NCBI GenBank assembly: GCA_026913215.1
Contig: JAPTYK010000001.1
Location: forward strand, 5,828,001-5,892,000
Origin: Streptomyces diastatochromogenes
Lineage (GTDB): Bacteria; Actinomycetota; Actinomycetes; Streptomycetales; Streptomycetaceae
DNA length: 64,000 bases
Reading direction: 5' to 3'
Positions 19,329 through 28,065 of the stretch are shown here, in pieces. The position numbers and the translations under genes were made by a program. Position 1 is the stretch's first letter. Each line of letters starts with the position of its first letter. The notes below the pieces were generated by a model, which saw only the letters and a list, made by a program, of their open reading frames with translations, made no database searches and had not been told where the DNA came from.

Positions 19329-19351
19329 CTACGTGTTCGTGGGAGACCCGG

Positions 19352-19600
19352 TCAGGGGCTCTGGTCGGCCGACTCGCCCCTATTGGCCGAAGCCGAGGGC
19401 GACTGAGCACTGGATTCCTGGTGGGGTGCGGTCGTTCGGTGGCCGTGGAGTCGATAGACCATTTCATCGGGACAACGGTCCAGGCGGGCCTGGCGCCAGG
19501 CAACGTCGTAGGACAGGTGAGTTGCGCTGCGCCGTTGAATGAACAGGGCTCGGAGGCTGGTCAGAGGGGCCAGCAGCATCCGCCACAGGGCGAGCTTCAT
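19352..19600 (-). CDS. small unknown protein, 82 aa (last gene of cyclase operon)
   Basis: The start MKLALWRMLLAPLTSLRALF overlaps the upstream stop by ATGA. The first 20 residues form a hydrophobic or amphipathic helix; the rest is polar. No family is recognised. Tight coupling to the upstream gene argues that it is real and that it works with the cyclase/effector genes. Confidence 0.55.
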   Translation of the reverse strand: MKLALWRMLLAPLTSLRALFIQRRSATHLSYDVAWRQARLDRCPDEMVYRLHGHRTTAPHQESSAQSPSASANRGESADQSP

Positions 19601-20298
19601 GGGTGTGCCCTTCGGGGTGCTCCACCAGGCCCGGACATGTCCACTGCTGCGATGTCGCTGGGGAGACTGCCGCCGTTGAGAGCCTTGAGGGAGTCGGACA
19701 GCACGATCATGGCTTGCTGCCGTTTTTCGATGTCCGTGAACCCTTGGCCGACCTGCTCCCATTGCTGCAGGAGAGGGAACCACCAGCGGTCGCAGGAGTA
19801 GATCAGGCGAGCGAGGCGCTGGAGATCGATGATGCGTTCGTCGCCCAAGGCACCGGGGGCGTGGTGTTCGAGTTGGTCCAGGACGACAAGGTCCGGATGA
19901 TCGTAGAGATGGGCCTTCAAGAAGCGCAGGCGGTTGATGCGTTGCCTATCGGCGGCCTGCTGTGCCAATAGGTCCTGCGCCGCGCGGGGCAGACCAAGAG
20001 CTGCGGCGACGTTCAGCAGGCAATAGTTCGGGGTGCGACGGGGCAGCTGGCCGAGGGCGGCGTTGACGGCGTCCTGTGCAGCGGGCACGTCCGATGCTCC
20101 CAGACGTGCTGCTGTCTCAGAGGCCGCGACATGGACTGCGGTGCGTACCGCCTCCTCTGCGTTGGGAGGTACACGCCAGAGTGGTCGCCAGGTGATCGTG
20201 TACACGGCCTCGAACGCGATGCCGTCGGTGGCACTGGGCAGGAGACGTGGCTGGACGGACGTACTCGTACGGACGGCACGGTGCCACGGCCACCTCAT
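19597..20298 (-). CDS. unknown 233-aa protein of the cyclase operon
   Basis: A soluble, mostly helical protein starting MRWPWHRAVRTSTSVQPRLL. No domain is recognised. The central part (AVRTAVHVAASETAARLGAS) is Ala-rich and helical, and the C-terminal half carries several Trp and Leu repeats (CDRWWFPLLQQWEQVGQGF). It is coupled by ATGA to both the NTPase upstream and the 82-aa gene downstream, so it is probably a dedicated subunit of the same system. Confidence 0.6.
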   Translation of the reverse strand: MRWPWHRAVRTSTSVQPRLLPSATDGIAFEAVYTITWRPLWRVPPNAEEAVRTAVHVAASETAARLGASDVPAAQDAVNAALGQLPRRTPNYCLLNVAAALGLPRAAQDLLAQQAADRQRINRLRFLKAHLYDHPDLVVLDQLEHHAPGALGDERIIDLQRLARLIYSCDRWWFPLLQQWEQVGQGFTDIEKRQQAMIVLSDSLKALNGGSLPSDIAAVDMSGPGGAPRRAHP

Positions 20299-22559
20299 GC
20301 GATGTTCTCTTCGAGCGGGAAGACCGTGCGCAGACGACCGTCGACAAGGTGGTTGTAGAAGTCGTCGGCCACGCTCACGCCCTCAGCAGTGGAGATGCCA
20401 CGCAACTTGTTCATGAGCTTCATGCAGGCCTCGAACATGTTGTGGCCGCGCAGAGCTGGCAGGAGCTGGTCGCGCAGCTGTTTGTAGGTGCCGGGATCGT
20501 CGGCAGACGAGCAGATCCAGTCCGTTAGGCGCGAGATGACCTCGGCAGCGGTGTCAGTGGAGGAGAGCAGGTCGTGGACGGCTCGCTGTACGTCGATCTC
20601 CTCGGGAGGCGTGCACGCTAGCCACGGTGTGCCATCCCGGTGGACGGTCATCAGCGCGAGGAAGGCCAGTGCGCCGCTGCGTGCGGAGACCTTGCCCTGC
20701 TGCCAGCCGTGGACCTCACCGACCAGCCTCTGGGCCACGGTGGGGTGTTGAACCAGATCATCGAAGGCTTCGAGGACTTGGCTGACTACGGCGTCGTCGG
20801 TGTTCTTGTGCGCGACGCGGCGCAGCCGCACCATTGCCCGCTTGGCCAGAGACGCGGCGACGGAGGAGTCCTCCATGATGCGTCGGCACAGTGAAACCAC
20901 GGCGGGCGCGTAGCTCTTCTGTTCTGCCCACCCGTAGAGCACTTCCCACGCCAGGCGGCCCACGTGTTCGTTGCGCACGGCCCTTTCCAGTACTGCACCG
21001 AGCACCTTCGGCTTGGTGCTGCCGACGAGTTCGCCCAGCGTGGTGAGGTAGTCGACCGTTCCGTGTCGCACCGTGAGTTCGGCCAGGGCGGCCACTGCAT
21101 GGTCTTCCGGATCGGCGTTCTGGGCTGTTGTGACGAGCCAGGTCAGCAAGGGTCTGCGCATGACGTCGTAGTTGTCCCAGACGTATTCCAGCACTGCGCG
21201 CCCGTAGGCGGGCCGGTCGAAGACCACTGTGTCCTGCAGGCCGACTCGGCCTCCGACGTCCTGGATGCGTCGGCGCATCCCCCGCCCGGCCAGGGCACTG
21301 AGGGTGGGCGAGGTTCCTGGTGCTGAGCCGGGAGCGGTAGGAGCGTCTCCGAGGGCGTTCAGCAGAGCGGCTGCATTGTGCGCGATGGTGGGCATGGGGG
21401 CGGACTGCTGCACGGCCAGGGCCAGGAGCAGGCAACGGTCCTCGACGGTGAGCGAGGGGTTGTCGTGGGTGTGCTGGCTGTTCGTCTCGCCGAACCGGTT
21501 GTCGAGCTCACTGCGCCAGTCGGTCAGCGCCGCGATGATGCGTTCTTCGAGAGTGCTCTCGGCTTCGCCTTCGCCCTCGGTCTGTACGAGCGTCGACTGC
21601 TGGGAGTGGGCGTGGCTGTGTTCCTTCCAGGCCATCACGACGGTGTGTGCGGCCCGCACGGCAGCCACCGCCGTCAGTCCACGCAAGGACGTGGTGGCTT
21701 TGGGGAAGGAGCGCAGTGATGTGACCAGTTGGTCGTAGCCGTGGGCGGTCAAATGTGCCTCGACCACGCGCTGGGCATTGGGTGCTTCGTGCAGGTGAAC
21801 GACTTGGATGCCGTCACGATCGCTGAGACGGTGGTCCCTCCACAGGTCCTGCGCGACGGTCAGAGCGAGATAGGAACGGCAGCTGCGGAGGTGGGAGGCG
21901 TGTTTGGACAGGGCGTTCAGGAAGTCGGCGGACACCTGGTCGTTCTTCGGGTGCTTGAGATCGAGCTGGTACGCGTGGGTCTTCTCCAGAGGCAGGCGTC
22001 CCTGGCGGGGGGTGTCCCAGTCGGCGTCCAGCTGGACGATGGTGGTCTCAGGAGCAGTGTGCTCGGCCAGTAGTCGCAGAGCGAGAGTCGTGGAGCCGCA
22101 TGATCGGGGTGAGACGATGACGGTCACGGGCTGGCGAGGACGTTTGGTGTCGGGGTTGACGATCTGCTCCCAGACCGTGTCCCAGTGCGGGCTCCGAACG
22201 AAGGGCTGGGTGAGCAGCTTCTTACGACTGAACTCGACGCCCTCCAGCAGATCCCGCTTTCGGGTCTCCAAGATCAGTTCTTCGATGACGTTGGCGACGA
22301 CATCGACGTCTCCGTGGAAGTGCGTTGCTGCACCGGCGGTTTCATGCAGGTGTGGAGTGGGTTGACCACCATTCGTCGACGGGGGAGCGGGAGATGGGGA
22401 TGGGCCGTCGAGGCTCGGTTCCGGGTGATCGGGGGTGGCGGCGCCCGGACGCCAGGGGCGCGGCAGCCAGCTGCCGGCGCCGTTGGCCTGACCGCCAACG
22501 GAATCGCCCGTCGGCGGATTGGTCTCGAGGCGGGTGGCATCGAACGGGACATCAGGCAT
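20295..22559 (-). CDS. large NTPase-like protein with atypical P-loop (cyclase operon)
   Basis: A protein of 754 residues. A Pro-rich N-terminus (1-70) is followed by a short motif THFHGDVDVVANVIEEL. The P-loop near residue 150 reads VIVSPRSCGSTTLALRLLAE, where GST replaces the usual GKT. The rest is helical, with a repeat-like C-terminal half. This layout resembles STAND-type conflict NTPases, but the missing lysine makes ATP hydrolysis doubtful. The ATG at 22559 has GGAG in front; a TTG at 22604 overlapping the cyclase stop is the alternative start. It lies between the cyclase and the unknown 233-aa gene, as expected for a sensor or regulator of the pathway. Confidence 0.6.
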   Translation of the reverse strand: MPDVPFDATRLETNPPTGDSVGGQANGAGSWLPRPWRPGAATPDHPEPSLDGPSPSPAPPSTNGGQPTPHLHETAGAATHFHGDVDVVANVIEELILETRKRDLLEGVEFSRKKLLTQPFVRSPHWDTVWEQIVNPDTKRPRQPVTVIVSPRSCGSTTLALRLLAEHTAPETTIVQLDADWDTPRQGRLPLEKTHAYQLDLKHPKNDQVSADFLNALSKHASHLRSCRSYLALTVAQDLWRDHRLSDRDGIQVVHLHEAPNAQRVVEAHLTAHGYDQLVTSLRSFPKATTSLRGLTAVAAVRAAHTVVMAWKEHSHAHSQQSTLVQTEGEGEAESTLEERIIAALTDWRSELDNRFGETNSQHTHDNPSLTVEDRCLLLALAVQQSAPMPTIAHNAAALLNALGDAPTAPGSAPGTSPTLSALAGRGMRRRIQDVGGRVGLQDTVVFDRPAYGRAVLEYVWDNYDVMRRPLLTWLVTTAQNADPEDHAVAALAELTVRHGTVDYLTTLGELVGSTKPKVLGAVLERAVRNEHVGRLAWEVLYGWAEQKSYAPAVVSLCRRIMEDSSVAASLAKRAMVRLRRVAHKNTDDAVVSQVLEAFDDLVQHPTVAQRLVGEVHGWQQGKVSARSGALAFLALMTVHRDGTPWLACTPPEEIDVQRAVHDLLSSTDTAAEVISRLTDWICSSADDPGTYKQLRDQLLPALRGHNMFEACMKLMNKLRGISTAEGVSVADDFYNHLVDGRLRTVFPLEENIA

Positions 22560-22600
22560 GCGGGAACTCCAGGGTGAGTGAGGGGAGGCGGTCGGGTACC

Positions 22601-23416
22601 TCAACGCTGGCGACGGTCGATCCGCACGGTTCCGATGTGGTTGGCGATCGTCGCGTCGTTGACCTGCTGGTGGAACTGGAAGGCGCCGCCGCTGCTGACA
22701 GCCGGTGTTGCCTGCGCATCCCTCGGCCGCGGGGCAGAGGGGTGAGAAGGAGCCGGCGGTGCGGCGTCGGTGAGATAGGGGCGCACGGCCGGCCCAGTCA
22801 AGCCCGGTACGTGGATTCGGCAGGACTGCTCGAAGCCAGGTTTGTCGCTGACGCGGGCTACCGCGTCAAGGAAGTGATGCGGGCCGAGGTCGGGCGTGCG
22901 TCCCGCCTGCACGGTCCGCTGGTACACGATGTCGGAGACTGCGGCCGCGATGAATGCACCGCAGTCCTTCGCGGCGCTCAGTGCCTGGCGGGTTGCCTGG
23001 CTGTCGAGCAGCCGGACGGTCTCGTTGATGGCTTTGCCGCGGTGGTCGGGGAGGGACAGGGGGCCGACGTGCACGCTGGCACGCAATCGCAGGAGCGGAC
23101 TGCTGGCCAGCCTCTGTCGCTCGTAGCGCACCAGCGCCGCATTGAGCCGGCACAGCAGAGGGTCCACGAGTCGCGCCAGTACTGAGGGCGGGAACAGCAG
23201 GATCGCCCCGTCACCGCTGTCCTTGTAACCACCGGACAGCTCCTTAGGGTGGGGCAGCTCGCATTCGGCGAGCACGGTCGCCATGATGTCGTCCACGTCG
23301 CACCGGACAGCGGCCATCTTCGCCTCAGGGATTTGGCTGTACTTCTCCATGTCGATCGCCACGAGGGCTAGTTCGGCGGGAACGTCCAGGGGCTCTGCGT
23401 TCAGCGGCGCATCCAT
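22601..23416 (-). CDS. class III nucleotide cyclase domain protein (Pycsar-type candidate)
   Basis: A stand-alone cyclase homology domain of 271 residues. The first metal Asp is in LALVAIDMEKYSQ (D22), the second in KDSGDGAILLFP (D69), and the transition-state Asn/Arg pair is in INETVRLL (N131, R135). All catalytic positions are thus present. The C-terminal tail ends in FQFHQQVNDATIANHIG, similar to a motif before the NTPase P-loop in the next gene. There is no membrane or sensor domain. With a Pycsar-type membrane effector in the same operon, it is a candidate cCMP/cUMP synthase activated on infection. Base specificity cannot be read reliably; an ordinary cAMP role is the alternative. Start: ATG with AAAGGACGG upstream. 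Confidence 0.75.
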   Translation of the reverse strand: MDAPLNAEPLDVPAELALVAIDMEKYSQIPEAKMAAVRCDVDDIMATVLAECELPHPKELSGGYKDSGDGAILLFPPSVLARLVDPLLCRLNAALVRYERQRLASSPLLRLRASVHVGPLSLPDHRGKAINETVRLLDSQATRQALSAAKDCGAFIAAAVSDIVYQRTVQAGRTPDLGPHHFLDAVARVSDKPGFEQSCRIHVPGLTGPAVRPYLTDAAPPAPSHPSAPRPRDAQATPAVSSGGAFQFHQQVNDATIANHIGTVRIDRRQR

Positions 23417-23517
23417 TGGGCACCGTCCTTTCAGCACGGCCGGTCAGGGAAGTGCCATGCTGGTCCGGTGGGACGGCCATCGCTGCCCAGTAGTGGGCAC
23501 GTCTTAAGTGCGGCCCG

Positions 23518-24204
23518 TCACTCCTGCGTACGCGCATGCGACTGAATCGAACGGATGTCACGAACGAGGAGTCCCCCACCCGAGGAGGTGCAGATCCAGT
23601 CGTGTTCGCGCCAGGGCTTGAGGGCGTTGACCACCGCGTTGCGGGAGGCGCCGATCATCTGGGAGAGCTCTGTCTGCGTCAGACGCACGGGGAGATTCGA
23701 GGCCGAAGTTGATGCGGCTTCAACCAGTCGGGACAGGGCCGAGGCTAGGCGCAGTGATACCGAAGCGGTGGCCAGTTCGAGGCGGACGGCTTCGGACTCT
23801 CTGACTCGGGCGATGGCATGGCGCAGCAATGGGGCGAGCAGATCATGTTCCTCGACGAACGTGAGGAAGGCGGCAGCCGGGATGATGCGGATGCGGCAGG
23901 TCTCGGCGGCGATGACTGTGGCGGTGCGTGGCTGTGAGTCCAGTACGGCTAGCTCTCCGAGCAATTCGCCGGCGCCGCGCACGGCTAGAAGCGTCCTTTC
24001 CCCGCCGCCCCCGGCCAGAGTGATCAAAGTTGACCCGGACTCCAGCACGATCACGTGCGTTGCTGGATCTCCCTGGCGGAGCAGTAGGCTCCGAGCAGGC
24101 CTGACGCGCTGCGGTGCGAGCGCCTTCAGTTGTGCCCACAATTCGTCGCCGATCACCATGGCATGCGGCTGATACACACGACCCCCTCTGTGTGACTCCG
24201 ACAC
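23518..24204 (-). CDS. Crp/Fnr-family cyclic-nucleotide-binding regulator
   Basis: A 228-residue protein with a cNMP-binding beta-barrel (phosphate-binding cassette GELLGELAVLDSQPRTATV, with the usual Glu and Arg) and a C-terminal winged helix (LTQTELSQMIGASRNAVVNA). The GTG at 24204 starts 15 bp after the effector stop. It could read the cyclase product and control this operon, coupling signal to expression. It is the only DNA-binding protein of the unit. Confidence 0.8.
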   Translation of the reverse strand: MSESHRGGRVYQPHAMVIGDELWAQLKALAPQRVRPARSLLLRQGDPATHVIVLESGSTLITLAGGGGERTLLAVRGAGELLGELAVLDSQPRTATVIAAETCRIRIIPAAAFLTFVEEHDLLAPLLRHAIARVRESEAVRLELATASVSLRLASALSRLVEAASTSASNLPVRLTQTELSQMIGASRNAVVNALKPWREHDWICTSSGGGLLVRDIRSIQSHARTQE

Positions 24205-24219
24205 ACTTCGGCGATCGTC

Positions 24220-24711
24220 TCAACTAGCCAGAATGTTGCTCAATAGACACATTCCAGCCATCGGAAGCGCCACCAGGGCAAGGTCGACGGCCAGACGGAC
24301 CGACCGCAGCTTCCTGTCCGCCAGCCACGCAAGCAGATGCAGCCGGTGGGCCTCGACATGCCGTTCAAGTTCCCCGCGGGCGGCAGCACTCGCACCGGCC
24401 CAGTCGTATGCGGCCGCCTCGCTCATCAGCTTGGCGCGTAACCCCGACCGCGGCGTGACCGGTCGCAAGGTGAGCAGCGCAGCCCCAAGCGCGGCAATCA
24501 GTGACAGGCACATCAGTGCGAGGGAGACCACAGCGAGCAGGGGCATGCTGTCTGAGCCCGACAGTACGGCAACCCCTGCGGCCAACAAACCGCCGGCTAT
24601 TCCACACAACGCCGTCGCTTTCGCGTCCGCCCGCTGTATCTCGACCAGGGCGCGATCGGCATGTCCTTGCAACCGCTGCACCTCCGATGGAAGCCCCCAT
24701 GGCTCGTGCAT
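24220..24711 (-). CDS. Pycsar-type transmembrane effector (DUF5706-like)
   Basis: A 163-residue membrane protein, first gene of the operon. The N-terminal helix ends HADRALVEIQRADAKATALC, the characteristic lead-in of Pycsar membrane effectors. Two membrane segments follow (CGIAGGLLAAGVAVLSG and LLAVVSLALMCLSLIAALGA), then a cytoplasmic helix (LERHVEAHRLHLLAWLADRK) and a C-terminal segment (VDLALVALPMAGMCLLSNIL). In known systems (PycTM) such proteins permeabilise the inner membrane when cCMP or cUMP binds. The function here is inferred from family resemblance plus the cyclase in the same operon. The ATG at 24711 is chosen because upstream sequence is not conserved-looking. Confidence 0.7.
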   Translation of the reverse strand: MHEPWGLPSEVQRLQGHADRALVEIQRADAKATALCGIAGGLLAAGVAVLSGSDSMPLLAVVSLALMCLSLIAALGAALLTLRPVTPRSGLRAKLMSEAAAYDWAGASAAARGELERHVEAHRLHLLAWLADRKLRSVRLAVDLALVALPMAGMCLLSNILAS

Positions 24712-25321
24712 GCCGCCCACATCCCTTCGCGGTTGTCGTGCGTTCGAAATGACAGTGGTCAGCTTGCTCGTGGTCGCCAGGGCGCGTTGCCTACCACAAG
24801 GCACGAGGCGTGCTGCACTCCTCACTCCTCGAACGTGGAACTGCGGGACCGGGACGCGACGAGCCGGCGTGGACGTGGGTGCACGGCGGAGTTGGATGTG
24901 AGCCGGTGGCTCGGTGTCACAGCCGAGGGGGCCACAGAGGATCGCTTTCTCGTGTGCCCGTGAGCTGGGCAGTGGCCCGACTTGAGGGGCCGAGTTGCAC
25001 GACATGTGACGCTCATGTGGCGCTCGACCCCTCTGAAGGCCCGTTCAGCGGACTGCAAAGTAGGCCCTGACCTGTGGGTTCTCTCTGTTCTTCGATCCTG
25101 ACATGATTTCGATGACCCACCACGTGGAGTGCGTGGCGATTCTGGAGCCGGCGAAGAAGGACGCCTGACCTGGGGTTTCGCGGGTGGGCTGTATGCGTCG
25201 TGTGGGCGTGACGGGCGATATCTTGACGCTGAGATGACGCTCGTTCTGACGAGGTGTCAGGCTCGGGGGGCGGGCGGGCCCGACGAGCACCGTGCACGGC
25301 CCTACCCTCCGGTGGAGTGAG
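24712..25321. other. 610-bp region without a convincing gene
   Basis: It should hold the promoter of the cyclase operon (right-hand end 24712 onward) and the 3' side of the immunity gene. A minus-strand reading near 25050-25200 (QASFFAGSRIATHSTWWVIE) has no start or recognisable family and may be a relic. No repeat or hairpin of note was seen. Confidence 0.3.
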
Positions 25322-25773
25322 TCAGGCCCCTTTCGCGACCGAGAGGTGGTGGCGGAGTTCGTCGACCACCCTCGCCGCGTCGCCGTTGGCAGGCAGCCGC
25401 CAGTCGGTCTCGATGCCCCGTTCCACGGCCGGCTCGCTGCTGAAGCGGACGAGGTCGGGGCGGGCAGGTAGGTGTCGCGCAGCCAGAGGAGGAAGGGGGC
25501 AGCCTCGCCTGCCGTGGTGTCGGCCAGCATCACGCAGTCCCGCCCGTGGACGGTGGCGGTGCCGTCGTACTCGGTGCCGTCGTCGGTGCTCGCCCAGAAG
25601 GAGAGATACGGCTCGCCCTGATGCGTGCGGTCCTGGCGGACCTTGTAGCGGACCTCGGGGAACGATTCCCGCAGGGCTTCACCGAGGCCGGTGAGGTCGA
25701 GGGCCCAGGCGTGTGGTTCCCGTCCCGGGGCGTAGAACAAGAACGTGGTCCGGTCGTCGTCATCGTGCGTCAT
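25322..25773 (-). CDS. candidate immunity protein for the toxin upstream (frameshifted near 25463)
   Basis: A small acidic soluble protein of about 150 residues, MTHDDDDRTTFLFYAPGREP. The frame breaks at LRDTYLPAP; one C added to the CCCC run near 25463 restores LPAPDLVRFSSEPAVERGIE and an end at VVDELRHHLSVAKGA. No family is recognised. It starts 24 bp downstream of the toxin stop, which is the standard place for an immunity gene, and its size and acidity fit. Confidence 0.55.
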
Positions 25774-25797
25774 GGAGTGCTTCCTTCCTGGGGTGGA

Positions 25798-27438
25798 TCA
25801 CTTCACGTACCGGGCGGTACCGGGAAGCTGCTGGAGGGCCATGAGCGTCTGCCAGTACGCCACGGCTTCCTTGTCGTTGGTGACGATCTCCAACCCCCGG
25901 ATCTGTTGGTGCTCGTTCATCGCCTGCCGGTACTTTTCGAGCTCGCCCTCGTCCTTGCCGATCAGGATGTCCTTCCGGTTCCACTTCTTCGTGCCGTCAG
26001 GCTTGAACTCGTCTTCGATCTCGAAGGTGGACGGGCGGCGCCATGTGTTCTTCCTGCAGTCGTCATCGGCGTCCTGCACGTACTTGGCGTCCACCATCAT
26101 TCCGTCCGCCGGACGCATGCCGTCCGCGCCGATGGCGGGCTTCTCGTAGTCCTTGGGCAGGGGGATGATGCGCTCGGGGTAGCCGGCGATCCGCAATTGG
26201 TAGACGTTCTCAGGAGCCGTGGGGTCCGACTTGCCCCCGAAGTGGGCCGGTTTCAGGGTGTTCACCCAGGCGACGAACTGCTTCCGTTCCTCCGGAGTCA
26301 GCAGCCGGGGTGGCGGGACAGCGGCTGGGGATCGGGTCGCGCCACGGGATTCCGGGGTCGGGGTCCTTGTACGCCGCGGGAGGATGCCCGGCATCCCGGT
26401 GCGGTACGAGGCGAGGACGAGTGGCGCCGGGGCAGGTACCGGAACCGGTACCGGGATGAGCGGAGGCAGGAACGGCAGCCCAGGTGCACTCGGCCCCCTT
26501 CCGCCTCCGGGAAGCCTGACGCGCTTCTCGGCCGAGTCCAGGGCGTGGCCCACTTCTCCCAGCCGGCGGATCCACGGGTCATCCAGAACGGCGTCGAGGA
26601 GGCCCCCGTCGAAGCCGTTGCCTCCGAACAGGGGGCTGTCCCATGGCAAGTCCACCGTGAAGAGATCCAGCTTGTGCTGCTGGATCGCCTTCTCGGCGGC
26701 CTTGACGTGCTCGGCGTAGCGGTCGCACGCCTTGGCGATCTCGTTGCAGGCGGCCACGAGATTGGCGACGAGCGGTTCGTCCTCCTGGACCTGGGAGGGC
26801 GGGCAGGTGAGCCCGACGGACGTTTTGAAGTAGGCCCGGAAGGCATCGGCGGCCTCCCCGGAGTGCGCCTTGTCGGCCGTCATGGCAGATGCCTGGGCGT
26901 CCTCCAGGAAGCGCAGCATCAGCTTGCCGCCGCGCCTCCAGCAATCGGCGACCGCGCGGATCTTCTCCGGCGATCCGCGGAAGCGGTCGGTGCCGCCCGG
27001 TGCGTACTGCTCGTACCAGGCCGTCTCCCCGACCACCTCCGGAAGCTCGCGGCCCAGACCGAGGTAGTTCTCAGGGCAACCCTCCCCGGGGTCACCCATG
27101 CCGGAGACCAGATCAGGCTGCTTGCCGAGCAGCGAGGCGACGATCGCGCTCTCCTGCGCCATGAACTCCCGCGCATTGCGCATGAGCCCCCGACTGGCCT
27201 CTCCGAGTACGTAGGAGCTGGACCCGATCTTGTCCAACGCGGCTCCGGCCGCAGCTCGGTAGACCTTCGCGAACGCGTGCCCGGCCTCATCGTCTCCGGC
27301 CATCCCACGCTGTCCGTCCAGCTCGTGGTACAGCGCGATGGCGGTGTCCCGGGCCCCGCGCATTGTGTCGGTCAGGCCCATCGCGCCCTTGATCATTCCC
27401 TCGGCGATGAACTTGAGGTGTGGTGCCAGTCCGCTCAT
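25798..27438 (-). CDS. polymorphic toxin with C-terminal restriction-endonuclease-fold domain
   Basis: A 546-residue secreted-type toxin. The N-terminal 300 residues are helical and resemble WXG/ESX-type delivery regions (LKFIAEGMIKGAMGLTDTMR). A Pro-rich linker (PPLIPVPVPVPAPAPLV) separates the C-terminal toxin of about 160 residues. That domain has the D-x-K nuclease motif in GMMVDAKYVQDA (Asp near 450) and a downstream helix with EKYRQAMNEHQQIRGLEIV, fitting the Tox-REase group. A strong ribosome-binding site (GGAGGGG) precedes the ATG. It probably acts in contact-dependent competition, with the immunity gene directly downstream. Confidence 0.75.
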   Translation of the reverse strand: MSGLAPHLKFIAEGMIKGAMGLTDTMRGARDTAIALYHELDGQRGMAGDDEAGHAFAKVYRAAAGAALDKIGSSSYVLGEASRGLMRNAREFMAQESAIVASLLGKQPDLVSGMGDPGEGCPENYLGLGRELPEVVGETAWYEQYAPGGTDRFRGSPEKIRAVADCWRRGGKLMLRFLEDAQASAMTADKAHSGEAADAFRAYFKTSVGLTCPPSQVQEDEPLVANLVAACNEIAKACDRYAEHVKAAEKAIQQHKLDLFTVDLPWDSPLFGGNGFDGGLLDAVLDDPWIRRLGEVGHALDSAEKRVRLPGGGRGPSAPGLPFLPPLIPVPVPVPAPAPLVLASYRTGMPGILPRRTRTPTPESRGATRSPAAVPPPRLLTPEERKQFVAWVNTLKPAHFGGKSDPTAPENVYQLRIAGYPERIIPLPKDYEKPAIGADGMRPADGMMVDAKYVQDADDDCRKNTWRRPSTFEIEDEFKPDGTKKWNRKDILIGKDEGELEKYRQAMNEHQQIRGLEIVTNDKEAVAYWQTLMALQQLPGTARYVK

Positions 27439-27868
27439 TGCGTCCCCTCCCGAACCCCGCATTGCGGGCGCGAACAGTGGACCGTGCGACGACAGTTCTA
27501 TCGCACAGCAACGACAACGAACTCCGACGAGCGAGGCACCGCACCGATTCTCGGCCTCGCTCACCGCCAGCGGCACGGTCGGCGGCAGCGAGGATGGGGC
27601 CCCAGTACGGATCGCCGGGCACCTCGCGAGTCCTGGCAGGGTTGGGTACGGGCGGGGTCCCCGGTGTCATTGTCGGCTTGGGACGGCGTATCTTCGGCGC
27701 GCCCTTCGGACGCTCGGTTCGCTGTTTCTTGGCGGCGGCCGCACAGCAGGGGGCAGAGCAGTACTTCTGACTACGCCGGCGCCAGCACTCCACCACTGTT
27801 CTGCAGATTGCACAGGGGCGTCCCGACGCTCCGAGGCGTCGTCGGTGGTGGTCAGGGGCGTGATCCAC
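27287..27868 (-). CDS. possible Cys-rich (zinc-ribbon-like) small protein
   Basis: GTG start at 27868 behind GAGGA. The N-terminal part has CAICRTVVEC and QKYCSAPCC, a CxxC...CxxxC spacing that could bind zinc, then a basic region. The reading runs on into the toxin gene in another frame, so the true end may be earlier and an indel may be present. No family is named. It is uncertain but has a better start than the other overlapping readings here. Confidence 0.35.
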   Translation of the reverse strand: MDHAPDHHRRRLGASGRPCAICRTVVECWRRRSQKYCSAPCCAAAAKKQRTERPKGAPKIRRPKPTMTPGTPPVPNPARTREVPGDPYWGPILAAADRAAGGERGRESVRCLARRSSLSLLCDRTVVARSTVRARNAGFGRGRNERTGTTPQVHRRGNDQGRDGPDRHNARGPGHRHRAVPRAGRTAWDGRRR

Positions 27869-28065
27869 GGGCTGTCCTCGGTCGGGGCCGAATCGGCGAC
27901 CGGATCACAGGGGAGGCAAACGGGGCCGTACGCTACATCGCCCGCACCTGCGCACCATCACCGGCTGGTGGGAGACCGATCACAAGGGTGCTCAAACCGC
28001 ACGCCAGTTCATGGCTTGCCCGCATAGCATCCTGGCGGGGCGCTTTCATCGGACAAAGGGGGACG

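Noticed and set aside
25546..28065. Plus-strand reading of 840 codons upstream of, and in frame with, the reverse transcriptase
   Set aside because: It is the antisense shadow of the toxin and immunity genes. The RT motifs begin only after the GTG at 28066, which has its own ribosome-binding site.
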